The position numbers were made by a program, and so were the translations under genes. From the NCBI GenBank assembly GCA_030727685.1, contig JANRBC010000042.1, positions 1 through 34,080 of the forward strand: a stretch of 34,080 nucleotides of DNA, given 5' to 3'. The first letter of the stretch is position 1. Each line of letters opens with the position of its first letter. Source of the stretch: Ilumatobacteraceae bacterium (GTDB lineage Bacteria > Actinomycetota > Acidimicrobiia > Acidimicrobiales > Ilumatobacteraceae). The notes under the pieces are model-generated. The model saw nothing but the letters and a program-made list of their open reading frames with translations, was not told where the DNA came from and ran no database searches. Shown here one piece after another: positions 6,821 through 15,221 of the stretch.

Positions 6821-9423
6821 TGGCTGCTAATCGAACTTCCGTGTGATGCAGATACAACTCCGCGCAATAGAGATGACGCCGCCTGTTCGGCACAAGTGAC
6901 AGTTTCTGACTTCGAAGCAATTAGCGAAATCTGTCGCAACAGATCAATCAACTGTTTCATTGTTCGTACGAAGTCTCCGGCAGTCAAATCGTCGTTCAGA
7001 ATATCAATCAAGTCACTGCCACTAGCCCAGTCGTACGTAATCTCCATCAATCCAGCATCGAGCGCTCGATGCGGTGTAATTCCGGCAATTTTTTCATCCT
7101 CGGTAATTTTGTCGCTCAGAAGTTTGATTGACTTCCATTGCGTCTGCAAACTTTTTGGTACGCGTGGCTTCGGCGGTTCTTCGGCACGACGAAACTCGTA
7201 AACAAAAACGCTTAAAAGTGAAGCCAATTCTGCAGGCGTAAGGCCGTCAAAAAGACCCTCACTCAAAGATTCAGCGATAACGAGATCTAACTCGTGAAAG
7301 ATTCGCGAGAGTGAGCGTCCCTGTTCGGTGAGCATCCAACTAGCCACATAACCACGACGCTCCATTAATCGAACGAGATCGTCAAACTTTGCGCTCACAG
7401 ACTGCACCGACTTGTCAATTCGACTCTCCATCAGTCGAATCTCGTTGTCGATTCGATCCGCAGAACTTGCCGCAATTAGTCGTCGCTTCAATTCTGGGTC
7501 ATCTGCAACAGGATGGTCGCGTCTGCTTGCCCCCGAGTTTTTTGTCAACCTTGCATTGGCTTTAGTTCGTTGAACTCTTAGTGCCACCTCTTTGACAAAT
7601 TTTGGGCTTGTTCGCGAGTATGTGTCTGGCAATTTGATGAAACCAATCTTTTCTGGTGGCGAATCAAAATCGCCTGCTTGAAGGTTCACTAGTGCTCGAT
7701 TGGCGGTAATCAGGGTCAACTTCGTGCCATTAGCCCGCTGTGCAGTTGCGACAATCGCAGCTTTCGAGTTTTGTCTTGGAAGATTTATCAGATCGCCGAG
7801 ATTCAATTGATTAATCGCAGTCTCAATCTCACGTGCATCAGGTCGTGAGTTCAGCGATCGTCGATATTCGTCAATGTCGCCAAACGAACTTCGGGCCTGC
7901 TCGCGCAGGCGGTCTCGCTCTTTGCTGCGTCTTGCAATTCGAGCCTGAATCTCGACGACATCGCGACCACTCTGAAACTGGGCGAACGAGAGATTCAAAA
8001 GATGATGCGCTTCTTGCCGAGAATGGGTTTGAATCAAATTTGCGGCCATGTTGTAGGTCGGTCTAAATGCCGAGACCAATCTGAAAGATCGGCTCAAGGC
8101 CAGTGCCGCGACCTGATCGAAGCCCACGAATTGATTCCACAGCACAAGGGCGTGACCGACTGTGTCGATACCGCGACGACCTGCGCGGCCTGTCAGCTGC
8201 GTGTATTCCGAAGCCTTGAGCGGCTGGTGGTGCTCACCTGTGAACTTTGTAATTTTTTCGACGACTACTGCTCGAGCGGGCATATTTAGGCCTACTGCCA
8301 ATGTCTCGGTTGCAAAGACCAGGCGCACCAGTCCTCTGATAAAGCACTCTTCAACAATTTCTTTAAAAGCCGGTACGAGACCTGCATGATGCGAGCCAAC
8401 ACCAAACTCAAGTTGGTTGGCAAACTTCGAAAAACTCAGCGCTGCCAAATCGTCATCACTGAACATTTCAACCCTGCTGTCGATAATCTCGGCGATCTCC
8501 GCACGTTGGTTGGCGTCGGTAAGCCGTATTCCACCGCGAATGCACGACTCTGCGGCCTCGTCACATTGGTTTCGACTGAATATGAAAACAATCGCGGGCA
8601 AGAGATCTTCTTGTTGCAAAAGGTCGACGATTTCGACTCGATTTGGCGTGAATAATCGTGACCGCTTTCTGGGCGCAGAGGCTCGATTCGATTGTCGGTT
8701 GCCACTTCGGAAGTTGCGCGTATCTGTCTGCGATGAGGTCGACTCAAGTTTCGAAACCTCTTGGTTGGGCGAACCATTGACAATTGTTTCAAAAATTTTG
8801 ATCTCATGTGTCGCGGCATCACCGACTACAAAATGGTTGATAAGTTCAACTGGCCTTTTTTCTTCAACTACTGGCACCGTCTTTCCGCGCACTGTGCTGA
8901 GCCACTCTGTAACCTCAGTCGCATTTGACACGGTTGCAGACAAACAAACCAGTTGCACAGTCGGGTCAAGATGAATAATCACCTCTTCCCAGACAGGTCC
9001 GCGATAGGCGTCTTGCAAAAAGTGAACTTCATCTAACACGACAACACTCAGCATTGCGAGTGCCTCGCTTCGGGCGTAAATCATGTTTCGCAGAACCTCA
9101 GTAGTCATAACCAAAATCGGAGCATTCGGGTTAATGCTGTTGTCGCCGGTAAGCAGCCCGACTTCACTCTTGCCATAATGCGCCACAAGATCGTTGAATT
9201 TTTGATTTGAGAGAGCCTTGATTGGTGCGGTATAAAAGGCCCGCTGACCTTGACGCCGCGCTGCCTCAATTGCGTACTCGGCAACAAGTGTCTTACCCGA
9301 CCCAGTTGGGGCCGCCACTAAAACAGAGTCACCCCGATCTAATGCATCAAGGGCTTCAATTTGAAATTCATCTATCGCAAAGTTGTAGCGAGCAATTAGT
9401 TCATCGCGTCTTGGACGAGGCAT
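6817..9423 (-). CDS. helY: HelY, Ski2-like DEAD/DEAH-box RNA helicase
   Basis: An 868-residue superfamily 2 helicase of the Ski2/Mtr4 group. Visible motifs are Walker A APTGSGKT (38-45), TAPIKALSNQKF, motif II DEVH (131-134), motif III SAT (162-164), a GVGSHHAGLVP segment, FATETLAVGLNMPA, and motif VI QLTGRAGRRG. The region after about residue 480 fits the long arch/DSHCT part that defines HelY in actinobacteria. A Ser/Arg-rich insertion around 225-265 is probably disordered. HelY is expected to unwind RNA in decay or processing; its exact substrate in actinobacteria is not settled. The gene lies 17 bases after tatC, as in the mycobacterial tatA-tatC-helY order, and is translationally coupled by ATGA to the downstream DAGK-like gene. 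Confidence 0.95.
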   Translation of the reverse strand: MPRPRRDELIARYNFAIDEFQIEALDALDRGDSVLVAAPTGSGKTLVAEYAIEAARRQGQRAFYTAPIKALSNQKFNDLVAHYGKSEVGLLTGDNSINPNAPILVMTTEVLRNMIYARSEALAMLSVVVLDEVHFLQDAYRGPVWEEVIIHLDPTVQLVCLSATVSNATEVTEWLSTVRGKTVPVVEEKRPVELINHFVVGDAATHEIKIFETIVNGSPNQEVSKLESTSSQTDTRNFRSGNRQSNRASAPRKRSRLFTPNRVEIVDLLQQEDLLPAIVFIFSRNQCDEAAESCIRGGIRLTDANQRAEIAEIIDSRVEMFSDDDLAALSFSKFANQLEFGVGSHHAGLVPAFKEIVEECFIRGLVRLVFATETLAVGLNMPARAVVVEKITKFTGEHHQPLKASEYTQLTGRAGRRGIDTVGHALVLWNQFVGFDQVAALALSRSFRLVSAFRPTYNMAANLIQTHSRQEAHHLLNLSFAQFQSGRDVVEIQARIARRSKERDRLREQARSSFGDIDEYRRSLNSRPDAREIETAINQLNLGDLINLPRQNSKAAIVATAQRANGTKLTLITANRALVNLQAGDFDSPPEKIGFIKLPDTYSRTSPKFVKEVALRVQRTKANARLTKNSGASRRDHPVADDPELKRRLIAASSADRIDNEIRLMESRIDKSVQSVSAKFDDLVRLMERRGYVASWMLTEQGRSLSRIFHELDLVIAESLSEGLFDGLTPAELASLLSVFVYEFRRAEEPPKPRVPKSLQTQWKSIKLLSDKITEDEKIAGITPHRALDAGLMEITYDWASGSDLIDILNDDLTAGDFVRTMKQLIDLLRQISLIASKSETVTCAEQAASSLLRGVVSASHGSSISSQ

Positions 9424-9440
9424 CGCGATTTGAGAGATAA

Positions 9441-10214
9441 CTAAGCGCTGTCACGCAAGCGTTTACGAGTTGCGACAAATCCAATCAATATCGCCACAAA
9501 ATACAACAGAGTCAACGGCAAGCCCAAAGCCATCAGAGTTATTGGGTCTCCACTCGGTGTGATGATCGCAGCCATGAAGAAAATTGCAACGATTGCTATG
9601 CGCCATTGCTTAATCAATGTTCGTGGTGTCAGAACACCTACCAGTTGCAAAAAGACAATCAAGAGCGGCGCGAGAAAGCCCACCCCAAAAGCCAAAATCA
9701 TCAAAATGACAAGACTGACGTATTTTGTAATTTGAAACGCTTGATTGACTTCAGTCCCCGACCAAGAGATTAAGAACTCGAGCGCACGTGACAGTGTCCA
9801 ATAGGCAAGACTGCAACCTCCTGCAAACAAAACAACCGAAGAGCCAATAAATGGAATTGTGTACTTCTTTTCTTTCTTATTTAAAGCAGGCACAATAAAC
9901 CGCCAAAGTTGCCAAAGCAGAACAGGAAGTGCGATCACCAAGCCGCCATATCCAGCAATTTTCATGCGAGCAGTAAGACCATCTAATGGCCCGAGAGCGA
10001 AAAGAGAACCATCACAATTGAAATCAGGGCGACTGGCACACAGATCTCGATAAGGCTTAGTCAGAAAACGCAAAACCGGATCATAAAAAGCGAGTATCGC
10101 TGCAGCACCCAATGCGACCGCAAGTATCGAGCGTATTAATCGCATCCTAAGTTCACTGAGGTGACCTGCCAGTGACATCGCGGTCGCTTCTGATTTAGAA
10201 GTTCTAAATGCCAT
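9441..10214 (-). CDS. tatC: Sec-independent protein translocase subunit TatC
   Basis: TatC is the polytopic receptor for twin-arginine signal peptides. The 257 residues contain the signature HLSELRMRL near residue 18, six hydrophobic segments, and ITPSGDP in the loop before the fifth to sixth membrane segment, which matches the conserved SxDP region. The N-terminus is cytoplasmic. The ATG overlaps the tatB stop as TAATG, so the two are translated together, consistent with the TatBC receptor complex. An internal Met (MSLAGHLSEL) could be an alternative start, but the coupled ATG is preferred. No TatA paralogue lies in the window. Confidence 0.96.
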   Translation of the reverse strand: MAFRTSKSEATAMSLAGHLSELRMRLIRSILAVALGAAAILAFYDPVLRFLTKPYRDLCASRPDFNCDGSLFALGPLDGLTARMKIAGYGGLVIALPVLLWQLWRFIVPALNKKEKKYTIPFIGSSVVLFAGGCSLAYWTLSRALEFLISWSGTEVNQAFQITKYVSLVILMILAFGVGFLAPLLIVFLQLVGVLTPRTLIKQWRIAIVAIFFMAAIITPSGDPITLMALGLPLTLLYFVAILIGFVATRKRLRDSA

Positions 10215-10675
10215 TAAGAAACATCATCTAGCGAACTCTCGCCTTTCAACTCTTCGACACCAGTTGAACTCAAATTTGCTGATTGCTCATCGGGCTTCTG
10301 ATCGCTCTCGCTGACGGTTAGTGGTTCTTCTGCGGCGTCATCCCCGTCGTATAAGACAATAGGTAACTCAGGCGACTCTGATTCATTCGGGGTGTATGGC
10401 ACAAAACTTGGTGTGACAATCTCTTTGGCCGCACTTTGAAACTGGTCGGAAGTGTCGTTGAACAGCGCCTTCATTGAATTCGTCGTATTCATCATTTCTT
10501 TAAGCGGTTCATCCATGACTTTACGCAAGTCAGTTTGCACACCAGATGACATCCGCTTCAGTTCGCCATAGAGGCGACCTACTCGCCTGATTGCATCTGG
10601 CAACTTCTCTGGTCCAAGCACAACCAGACCGATAATCAGCAAGAACATAATCTCGCTTCCGGTCAGATTAAACAT
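10214..10675 (-). CDS. tatB: Sec-independent protein translocase subunit TatB (TatA/B family)
   Basis: The 153-residue protein starts MFNLTGSEIMFLL, a short membrane helix with the polar Glu typical of TatB. It continues as GLVVLGPEKLPDAIRRVG, the hinge and amphipathic helix. The long acidic C-terminal tail (residues about 95-153) is longer than in TatA and fits TatB, although actinobacterial TatA/TatB assignments can be interchangeable. I choose the ATG at 10675 rather than the in-frame TTG at 10681, because TAGACT lies six bases before the ATG and would overlap a transcript starting at the TTG. It heads a minus-strand run tatB-tatC-helY-DAGK-like-M20-thyX-like. Confidence 0.93.
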   Translation of the reverse strand: MFNLTGSEIMFLLIIGLVVLGPEKLPDAIRRVGRLYGELKRMSSGVQTDLRKVMDEPLKEMMNTTNSMKALFNDTSDQFQSAAKEIVTPSFVPYTPNESESPELPIVLYDGDDAAEEPLTVSESDQKPDEQSANLSSTGVEELKGESSLDDVS

Positions 10676-10681
10676 GTCCAA

Positions 10682-10687
10682 AGTCTA
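10682..10687 (-). promoter_or_regulatory. putative leaderless -10 box for tatB
   Basis: On the minus strand TAGACT is followed by six bases (TTGGAC) and the ATG at 10675. It lies only 15 bases from the divergent box at 10703. Confidence 0.5.
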
Positions 10688-10702
10688 GGAGAAGTCGTCT
10701 CC

Positions 10703-10708
10703 TATCAT
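10703..10708 (+). promoter_or_regulatory. putative leaderless -10 box for the glycerophosphodiesterase gene
   Basis: TATCAT is followed by six bases (CAGAGT) and the GTG at 10715. Confidence 0.5.
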
Positions 10709-10714
10709 CAGAGT

Positions 10715-11446
10715 GTGCAACAGCGACTTCCTTCGCTTTACCGACAACCGATTTTGTTCGCCCATCGTGGCGCAAGTGCGCATGCACAAGAAAACACATC
10801 CGACGCATTTCGTCTTGCGCTCAAACTCGGTGCAACTGGACTTGAAACCGATTGCTGGGTTACTAAAGACTTGCAAGTAGTCATAGACCACGATGGTTTT
10901 GTCAAACGTCGGGTACCTATTCGCTTTCGCAAGACAAAAATTGCCGATGTCAACGCCAATGAACTAGATGATCAGATTCCTAACTTTGTTGAACTGTTAG
11001 AAATTTCGTCACCGATCACACCAGTATCGGTCGACATCTGTGACCCCTCAGCGATGACCCTAATTGACAAGTTAGTTAGCGACACCAACTCGAAGCAAGA
11101 TATCTACATCTGTCACCCCGATATCGAACTCTTGAGTTCCTGGAAGAAAGCATTTCCATTTTTTAAATACGTCAATTCAATTCGCTTGAGCAAAATATAC
11201 GAAGGCCCCGAGCGTCGCTGTGCCAACCTGGCAAAAAATGGAATCGATGTTTTAAATATGCATCACACTGACTGGAATGGCGGTCTTGTCGCTCTGGCTC
11301 ATCGTTTCAATGTCGCCGCATTCAGCTGGGATCTGCAGCACAGCGAACAAATAGTCTCGGCACTGTTGATGGGCGTAGATGCCGTCTATAGCGATTGGCC
11401 AGATCGAATGAGTGACGCAAGTCGCCGGGTGTTCGACACAGCCTGA
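10715..11446 (+). CDS. glycerophosphodiester phosphodiesterase (GDPD family)
   Basis: GDPD enzymes cleave glycerophosphodiesters from deacylated phospholipids to glycerol 3-phosphate and an alcohol. The 243 residues include the family start FAHRGASAHAQENTSDAF, with His17-Arg18 and Glu26-Asn27. The metal ligands Glu44 and Asp46 are in GLETD and the second catalytic His59 in IDHDG. The C-terminal GVDAVYSDWPDRM matches the usual GVDGIxTDxP end. No signal peptide is visible, so a cytoplasmic enzyme is likely. The start is a GTG at 10715 with a TAnnnT box six bases upstream. This plus-strand gene sits between lepB and tatB, splitting a run of minus-strand genes; it converges on lepB with three bases between stops. 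Confidence 0.92.
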   Translation: MQQRLPSLYRQPILFAHRGASAHAQENTSDAFRLALKLGATGLETDCWVTKDLQVVIDHDGFVKRRVPIRFRKTKIADVNANELDDQIPNFVELLEISSPITPVSVDICDPSAMTLIDKLVSDTNSKQDIYICHPDIELLSSWKKAFPFFKYVNSIRLSKIYEGPERRCANLAKNGIDVLNMHHTDWNGGLVALAHRFNVAAFSWDLQHSEQIVSALLMGVDAVYSDWPDRMSDASRRVFDTA

Positions 11447-11449
11447 GAA

Positions 11450-12046
11450 TTACAACCGCGACCAAGAGTTTGGTGGCCAGATGATCACAAAAGCCTGACC
11501 GATTACAAAGTCTTTCTTTATGGCGCCGAACATTCGACTATCAAACGACTGAGGTCGATTGTCGCCGACAAGAAAAACTTCGTCATCTTCAATTGTTATT
11601 GCATCCATATTGACTACTCCGCATCGATCTGAAAGATTCGTCAGACTTTTATCTCGGCTCGGCAGATATGGCTCTTCAAGTTTTGTACCGTCGATATAAA
11701 TGACGCAATCACGAATTTCAATCGATTCTCCTCCGAGACCGATGACTCGCTTGATCAGGTCGTCATGTTCAATCTGGTTTCCATTCATCGTTGCGCGATC
11801 AAAGACGACAACGTCTCCGCGGTCAATTTCGCCGACCTCGTAGGCCAATTTGCTCACGAGCACCCGATCATCGCTGAACATCGTGGTTTCCATGCTTGGT
11901 CCCGAAATATAAAACTGTTGCAATAAAAACAATCGAACCAACAGTGCAACGATCAAGGCAACAGCAATGACCACAATCCACTCAATAACTTGCCTTAAGA
12001 AAAGAGAGGGTTTCTTCGCCGGTGGCCCTAATCCTGTGTCAGACAC
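11450..12046 (-). CDS. lepB: signal peptidase I
   Basis: Signal peptidase I removes signal peptides from exported proteins at the outer face of the cytoplasmic membrane. The 198 residues have one N-terminal membrane anchor (about residues 20-42). The catalytic Ser51 is in SGPSMETTM, the general base Lys99 in LIKRVIGLGG, and the C-terminal box is VFLVGDNRPQSFDSRMFG near 156-173. The Ser/Lys dyad is intact. The start is the GTG at 12046; TACTAT lies exactly six bases before it, and the nearby ATG at 12054 is out of frame. It follows pafA by 29 bases, but the putative promoter suggests it can be transcribed alone. Confidence 0.95.
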   Translation of the reverse strand: MSDTGLGPPAKKPSLFLRQVIEWIVVIAVALIVALLVRLFLLQQFYISGPSMETTMFSDDRVLVSKLAYEVGEIDRGDVVVFDRATMNGNQIEHDDLIKRVIGLGGESIEIRDCVIYIDGTKLEEPYLPSRDKSLTNLSDRCGVVNMDAITIEDDEVFLVGDNRPQSFDSRMFGAIKKDFVIGQAFVIIWPPNSWSRL

Positions 12047-12052
12047 TCACCC

Positions 12053-12058
12053 ATAGTA
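12053..12058 (-). promoter_or_regulatory. putative leaderless -10 box for lepB
   Basis: On the minus strand TACTAT is followed by six bases (GGGTGA) and the GTG at 12046. Confidence 0.5.
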
Positions 12059-12075
12059 GTGCTCTGAAAATATTT

Positions 12076-13434
12076 TTATAACGACGCAATCAATTTGTCG
12101 ACGCGTTCATCGCGGTGCTTGAACGGGTCTTTGCATAGAACAGTTCGTTGGGCTTGGTCATTGAGTTTCAAGTGAACCCAATCCACCGTGTAGTCGCGCT
12201 TTTTTTCTTTCGCCCGCTTAATAAAGTCTCCGCGCAGTTTTGCGCGGGTTGTCTGAGGTGCCAAGACTCGCGCGGTTTCAATCTCTTCGTCGTTGCAAAT
12301 CCGATTGACAAGGCCGTTGTGCTCTAATTTGTAAAACAGGCCTCTATCTCGGCAGATGTCGTGATATTGCAAGTCAACCAATTGCACCCTTGAATCGTCG
12401 AGGGCAAGCTCATGTCTGTTTCGAAATGCCTCTACAAGGTGATATTTGATCACCCAATCAACTTCTCGATTCAATTTAAGTGGATCGTTCTCGATTGTCG
12501 ATATGCAGTGCTCCCACATTTCGAGCGCTTTCATTTCAAGTGCGTCAAATCTTCCGGTGTCGGCATAGCGCAATGCCTTGTCGAGTATCTCTCGTTGAAT
12601 ATCGAGTGCCGAGAGTTCGCGGCCAGAGGCGAGTCGAATCTTGCGTCGGCATGTGATGTCATGGCTAATCTCGCGTATCGCTCGAGTTTGATTTTCGAGT
12701 GTCAGATCTCGAAGTATGCACGACTCATCTTCCATCATTTTCAGTAGACAAGCAGTCGAACCAACCTTTACGAAGTTTGTATATTCACTCATGTTTGAGT
12801 CACCGACGATCACGTGTAGTCGGCGATACTTCTCGGCGTCTGCGTGTGGTTCATCTCGAGTATTGATGATTGGTCGACTACGGGTTGTCGCTGAACTCAG
12901 ACCCTCCCAAATGTGCTCAGCGCGCTGAGCAATCGAGAAGATCGGGCCGCGAGCAGTTTGCAAAATCTTGCCTGCACCGGTGAAAATCTGTCGTGTAACA
13001 AGAAAAGGTATTAGAACTTCAGAATATTTCTCAATTTCATCACTTCGCGAGGTTAAATAATTCTCGTGGCACCCGTAGCTATTGCCCGCCGAATCGGTGT
13101 TGTTTTTGAATAGATATATAGTTCCACGAATACCTTCGTCACGCAGTCGTTGCTCAGCACCAATCAACAACTCTTCAAGAATGCGCTCGCCCGCCTTGTC
13201 GTGCACAACGACTTCATGGATTGAATCGCACTCAGGTGTTGCATATTCTGGGTGCGAACCGACGTCTAAATAAAGTCGTGCACCATTTTCAAGAAATACA
13301 TTTGAACTACGCCCCCAACTGACAACTTTTCGAAATAGATATCGAGCGACTTCATCTGGGCTCAAGCGTCTTTGGCCTCTAAGCGTGCAAGTGACGCCGT
13401 ATTCGTTTTCTAGCCCAAAAATACGACGATCCAT
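12076..13434 (-). CDS. pafA: Pup-protein ligase PafA
   Basis: PafA uses ATP to join the C-terminal glutamate of Pup to lysines of target proteins. The protein is 452 residues from the ATG at 13434. It begins MDRRIFGLENEYGV, placing Glu9 and Glu11 at the Mg/ATP site, and has the catalytic Asp57 in RLYLDVGSHPEYATPEC. It also has FKNNTDSAGNSYGCHENYL, NTRDEPHADAEKYRRLHVIVGDSNMSE, and the C-terminal VDWVHLKLNDQAQRTVLCKDPF, all hallmarks of PafA. It lacks the long N-terminal insert seen in Dop. I prefer the ATG to the TTG two codons upstream because TAGGTT lies six bases before the ATG. It is separated from prcA by 57 bases. No pafB/pafC genes follow, unlike in mycobacteria. Confidence 0.97.
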   Translation of the reverse strand: MDRRIFGLENEYGVTCTLRGQRRLSPDEVARYLFRKVVSWGRSSNVFLENGARLYLDVGSHPEYATPECDSIHEVVVHDKAGERILEELLIGAEQRLRDEGIRGTIYLFKNNTDSAGNSYGCHENYLTSRSDEIEKYSEVLIPFLVTRQIFTGAGKILQTARGPIFSIAQRAEHIWEGLSSATTRSRPIINTRDEPHADAEKYRRLHVIVGDSNMSEYTNFVKVGSTACLLKMMEDESCILRDLTLENQTRAIREISHDITCRRKIRLASGRELSALDIQREILDKALRYADTGRFDALEMKALEMWEHCISTIENDPLKLNREVDWVIKYHLVEAFRNRHELALDDSRVQLVDLQYHDICRDRGLFYKLEHNGLVNRICNDEEIETARVLAPQTTRAKLRGDFIKRAKEKKRDYTVDWVHLKLNDQAQRTVLCKDPFKHRDERVDKLIASL

Positions 13435-13440
13435 AGGCAA

Positions 13441-13446
13441 AACCTA
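13441..13446 (-). promoter_or_regulatory. putative leaderless -10 box for pafA
   Basis: On the minus strand TAGGTT is followed by six bases (TTGCCT) and the ATG at 13434. Confidence 0.5.
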
Positions 13447-13491
13447 GTCATTACAAATTGGCAAAACGAATCGGATTAATCGCCGCAGTTC

Positions 13492-14169
13492 TCAGCCTAA
13501 AAGAGCTTGTACTTCTGAATCCTCAATACGTTTAAAACAGCGTCTGCGACCATTGCGCTCGAGCAACGCGACTTCAAGATCTTCATGCGACAACTTGCGA
13601 TCCGATCCTGCCAATACCGAGGTTGCAATCTTGACTATTTCGTTCAACGCTAGGTCTGGTTTGAAAGCCGATTTAAGTCTTGTTGCGACAGCATCACTGT
13701 CTCCGCCGAGTACACAATAATTGTGCTCGTCGAGCACCGTTCCGTCGTAGAGAACATGAAACAGACGATCACTTGACTTATCTGTGCCTATCTCGGCGAC
13801 CAACAACTCAACTTCCATGGGCTTTGGCGCCTCGCTAAACATTTGACTCAAAATCTGCGAATATTGATTCGCCAAACTTCTCGCATCTACGTCTTGCCGC
13901 GAAAATTGATATCCCTTTAAGTCGGCGGCGCGCACACCAGCGACTCGCAGTTGGTCAAACTCGTTATATTTGCCAACACCTGCAAAAGCAATTCGATCGT
14001 AAATCTCACTTATCTTGTGCAATGTCGTCGATGGATTCTCCGAAATAATCGCAATGCCATCTTGGTATTGCAGCGCAACAAGGGCACGACCACGTGCGAT
14101 ACCTTTACGAGCGTAATCCGCCCGATCTTTCATGAGTTGTTCTGGTGGAACGTAGTACGGCATGCTCAT
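13492..14169 (-). CDS. prcA: 20S proteasome alpha subunit PrcA
   Basis: PrcA forms the outer heptameric rings that gate the 20S core and dock the ARC ATPase. The 225 residues begin with the actinobacterial alpha signature YYVPPEQLMKDRADYARKGIARG, continue with LHKISEIYDRIAFAGVGKYNEFDQLR, and keep the usual alpha-subunit length. There is no propeptide or catalytic Thr, as expected. The ATG at 14169 overlaps the prcB stop as ATGA, which should couple translation and balance alpha and beta subunits. A second ATG two codons later is possible but less well placed. It ends 57 bases before pafA. Confidence 0.97.
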   Translation of the reverse strand: MSMPYYVPPEQLMKDRADYARKGIARGRALVALQYQDGIAIISENPSTTLHKISEIYDRIAFAGVGKYNEFDQLRVAGVRAADLKGYQFSRQDVDARSLANQYSQILSQMFSEAPKPMEVELLVAEIGTDKSSDRLFHVLYDGTVLDEHNYCVLGGDSDAVATRLKSAFKPDLALNEIVKIATSVLAGSDRKLSHEDLEVALLERNGRRRCFKRIEDSEVQALLG

Positions 14170-14951
14170 CGCAAACCAACCTCATTTGTAATCTCTTTAT
14201 AAATTTCTGCCAAGGCTGTGTCGTCGACCGCGAGCCAGCCATTTTTGGTAATCGATGCGACCACCGGATAGATGCCGCGCAACGAGTCTGGACCGCCAGT
14301 TGCAGAGTCTGCATCGGAGGCTTCCCATAGGGCGCGGGCACAGAGTTTGATTGCATCATTTGCAGATAGATCACGTCGCCACGCAACTCTCATAACTGTG
14401 CTGGCATGAAGCATGCCCGAACCGGTGGCTACAAAATCTCTTTCTTCATAACGACCACCGGTGACGTCGTAGTCCCACAGGCGTCCAGAGTCAGAAAGCG
14501 AATCAAACCCTGCAAAAATCGGCACTACGACCATGCCTTGCATGGCGGCCGGAAGATTGCTGCGAACAAACATCGACAATTGATTTGCCTTGCCCTCTAA
14601 AGAAAGCGTTTGGCCTTCAACTTTTTCATAATGTTCAAGTTGAAGTTGAAAGAGTTTTATCATCTCCATTGCTGGTCCTGCAGCACCGGCGATAGCAACA
14701 CCGCTGAATTCGTCAGCCTGGACAACTTTCTCCATGCTGCGGTGGCTAATCAAATTTCCGGAAGTTGCACGACGATCGCCGGCCATAACGACCCCACCAG
14801 CAAAACGCATCGCCACACATGTCGTCGCGTGTGGAATTGTCAGATCGTTAGTATCTGACTGCGCCGCAAACGGCGACATTCCGACTCGCTTAAGCAATTC
14901 TCCAAAATTTGCGCCAGGATCAGAACCGGCTGCGAACATCGGCATTGACAT
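14166..14951 (-). CDS. prcB: 20S proteasome beta subunit PrcB (catalytic)
   Basis: PrcB is the proteolytic subunit. The 261-residue precursor has a 42-residue propeptide ending in HA, then Thr43, the predicted N-terminal nucleophile, in TTCVAMRFAGGVVMAGDRR. The Asp in GDRRAT and the Lys in MEKVV correspond to the catalytic Asp17 and Lys33 of mature beta subunits. The residue before the nucleophile is Ala rather than the usual Gly. SATGGPDSLRGIYPVV near the end is typical of actinobacterial PrcB. The ATG at 14951 follows the pup stop by 15 bases and has TATCCT exactly six bases upstream, so it may also have its own leaderless transcript. Confidence 0.97.
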   Translation of the reverse strand: MSMPMFAAGSDPGANFGELLKRVGMSPFAAQSDTNDLTIPHATTCVAMRFAGGVVMAGDRRATSGNLISHRSMEKVVQADEFSGVAIAGAAGPAMEMIKLFQLQLEHYEKVEGQTLSLEGKANQLSMFVRSNLPAAMQGMVVVPIFAGFDSLSDSGRLWDYDVTGGRYEERDFVATGSGMLHASTVMRVAWRRDLSANDAIKLCARALWEASDADSATGGPDSLRGIYPVVASITKNGWLAVDDTALAEIYKEITNEVGLR

Positions 14952-14957
14952 ATTTTT

Positions 14958-14963
14958 AGGATA
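14958..14963 (-). promoter_or_regulatory. putative leaderless -10 box for prcB
   Basis: On the minus strand TATCCT is followed by six bases (AAAAAT) and the ATG at 14951, within the short pup-prcB gap. Confidence 0.4.
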
Positions 14964-14966
14964 CGG

Positions 14967-15161
14967 CTACTCGCCGCCCTTTTGCACGTAGCTCTTAACA
15001 AAGTCTTCAGCGTTGGTCTCGAGTACTTCGTCAATCTCATCGAGCAGGTCGTCGAGGTCTGCTTTCAACTTTTCGCCCTTTGAAGAAACTTTGGCTTCAA
15101 CTGCGTCTTCTGTGCTTGCCCGCTCTTTGGAATTTTTTTGCTTCCGAATTTTTTCAGCCAT
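14967..15161 (-). CDS. pup: prokaryotic ubiquitin-like protein Pup
   Basis: The 64-residue protein is charged and mostly disordered. Its helical core LKADLDDLLDEIDEVLE (about 32-48) is the region that binds the ARC coiled coil. The tail is NAEDFVKSYVQKGGE, ending directly in GGE. Many Pups end in GGQ and need deamidation by Dop before ligation; this one should be ready for PafA as made. The gene lies between dop (60 bases upstream) and prcB (15 bases downstream). TATGGT sits six bases before the ATG, suggesting pup can be transcribed separately from arc-dop. Confidence 0.97.
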   Translation of the reverse strand: MAEKIRKQKNSKERASTEDAVEAKVSSKGEKLKADLDDLLDEIDEVLETNAEDFVKSYVQKGGE

Positions 15162-15167
15162 AGTCGC

Positions 15168-15173
15168 ACCATA
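15168..15173 (-). promoter_or_regulatory. putative leaderless -10 box for pup
   Basis: On the minus strand TATGGT is followed by six bases (GCGACT) and the ATG at 15161. Confidence 0.5.
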
Positions 15174-15221
15174 GCCAATTCTTAAAGATTTGTAAAACTA
15201 CAGCGACGTGACAAAAGGCTT

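Noticed and set aside
10685..10891. Minus-strand 68-codon frame over the tatB/GDPD promoter region
   Set aside because: It is antisense to the GDPD catalytic motifs and would run through both putative promoters.
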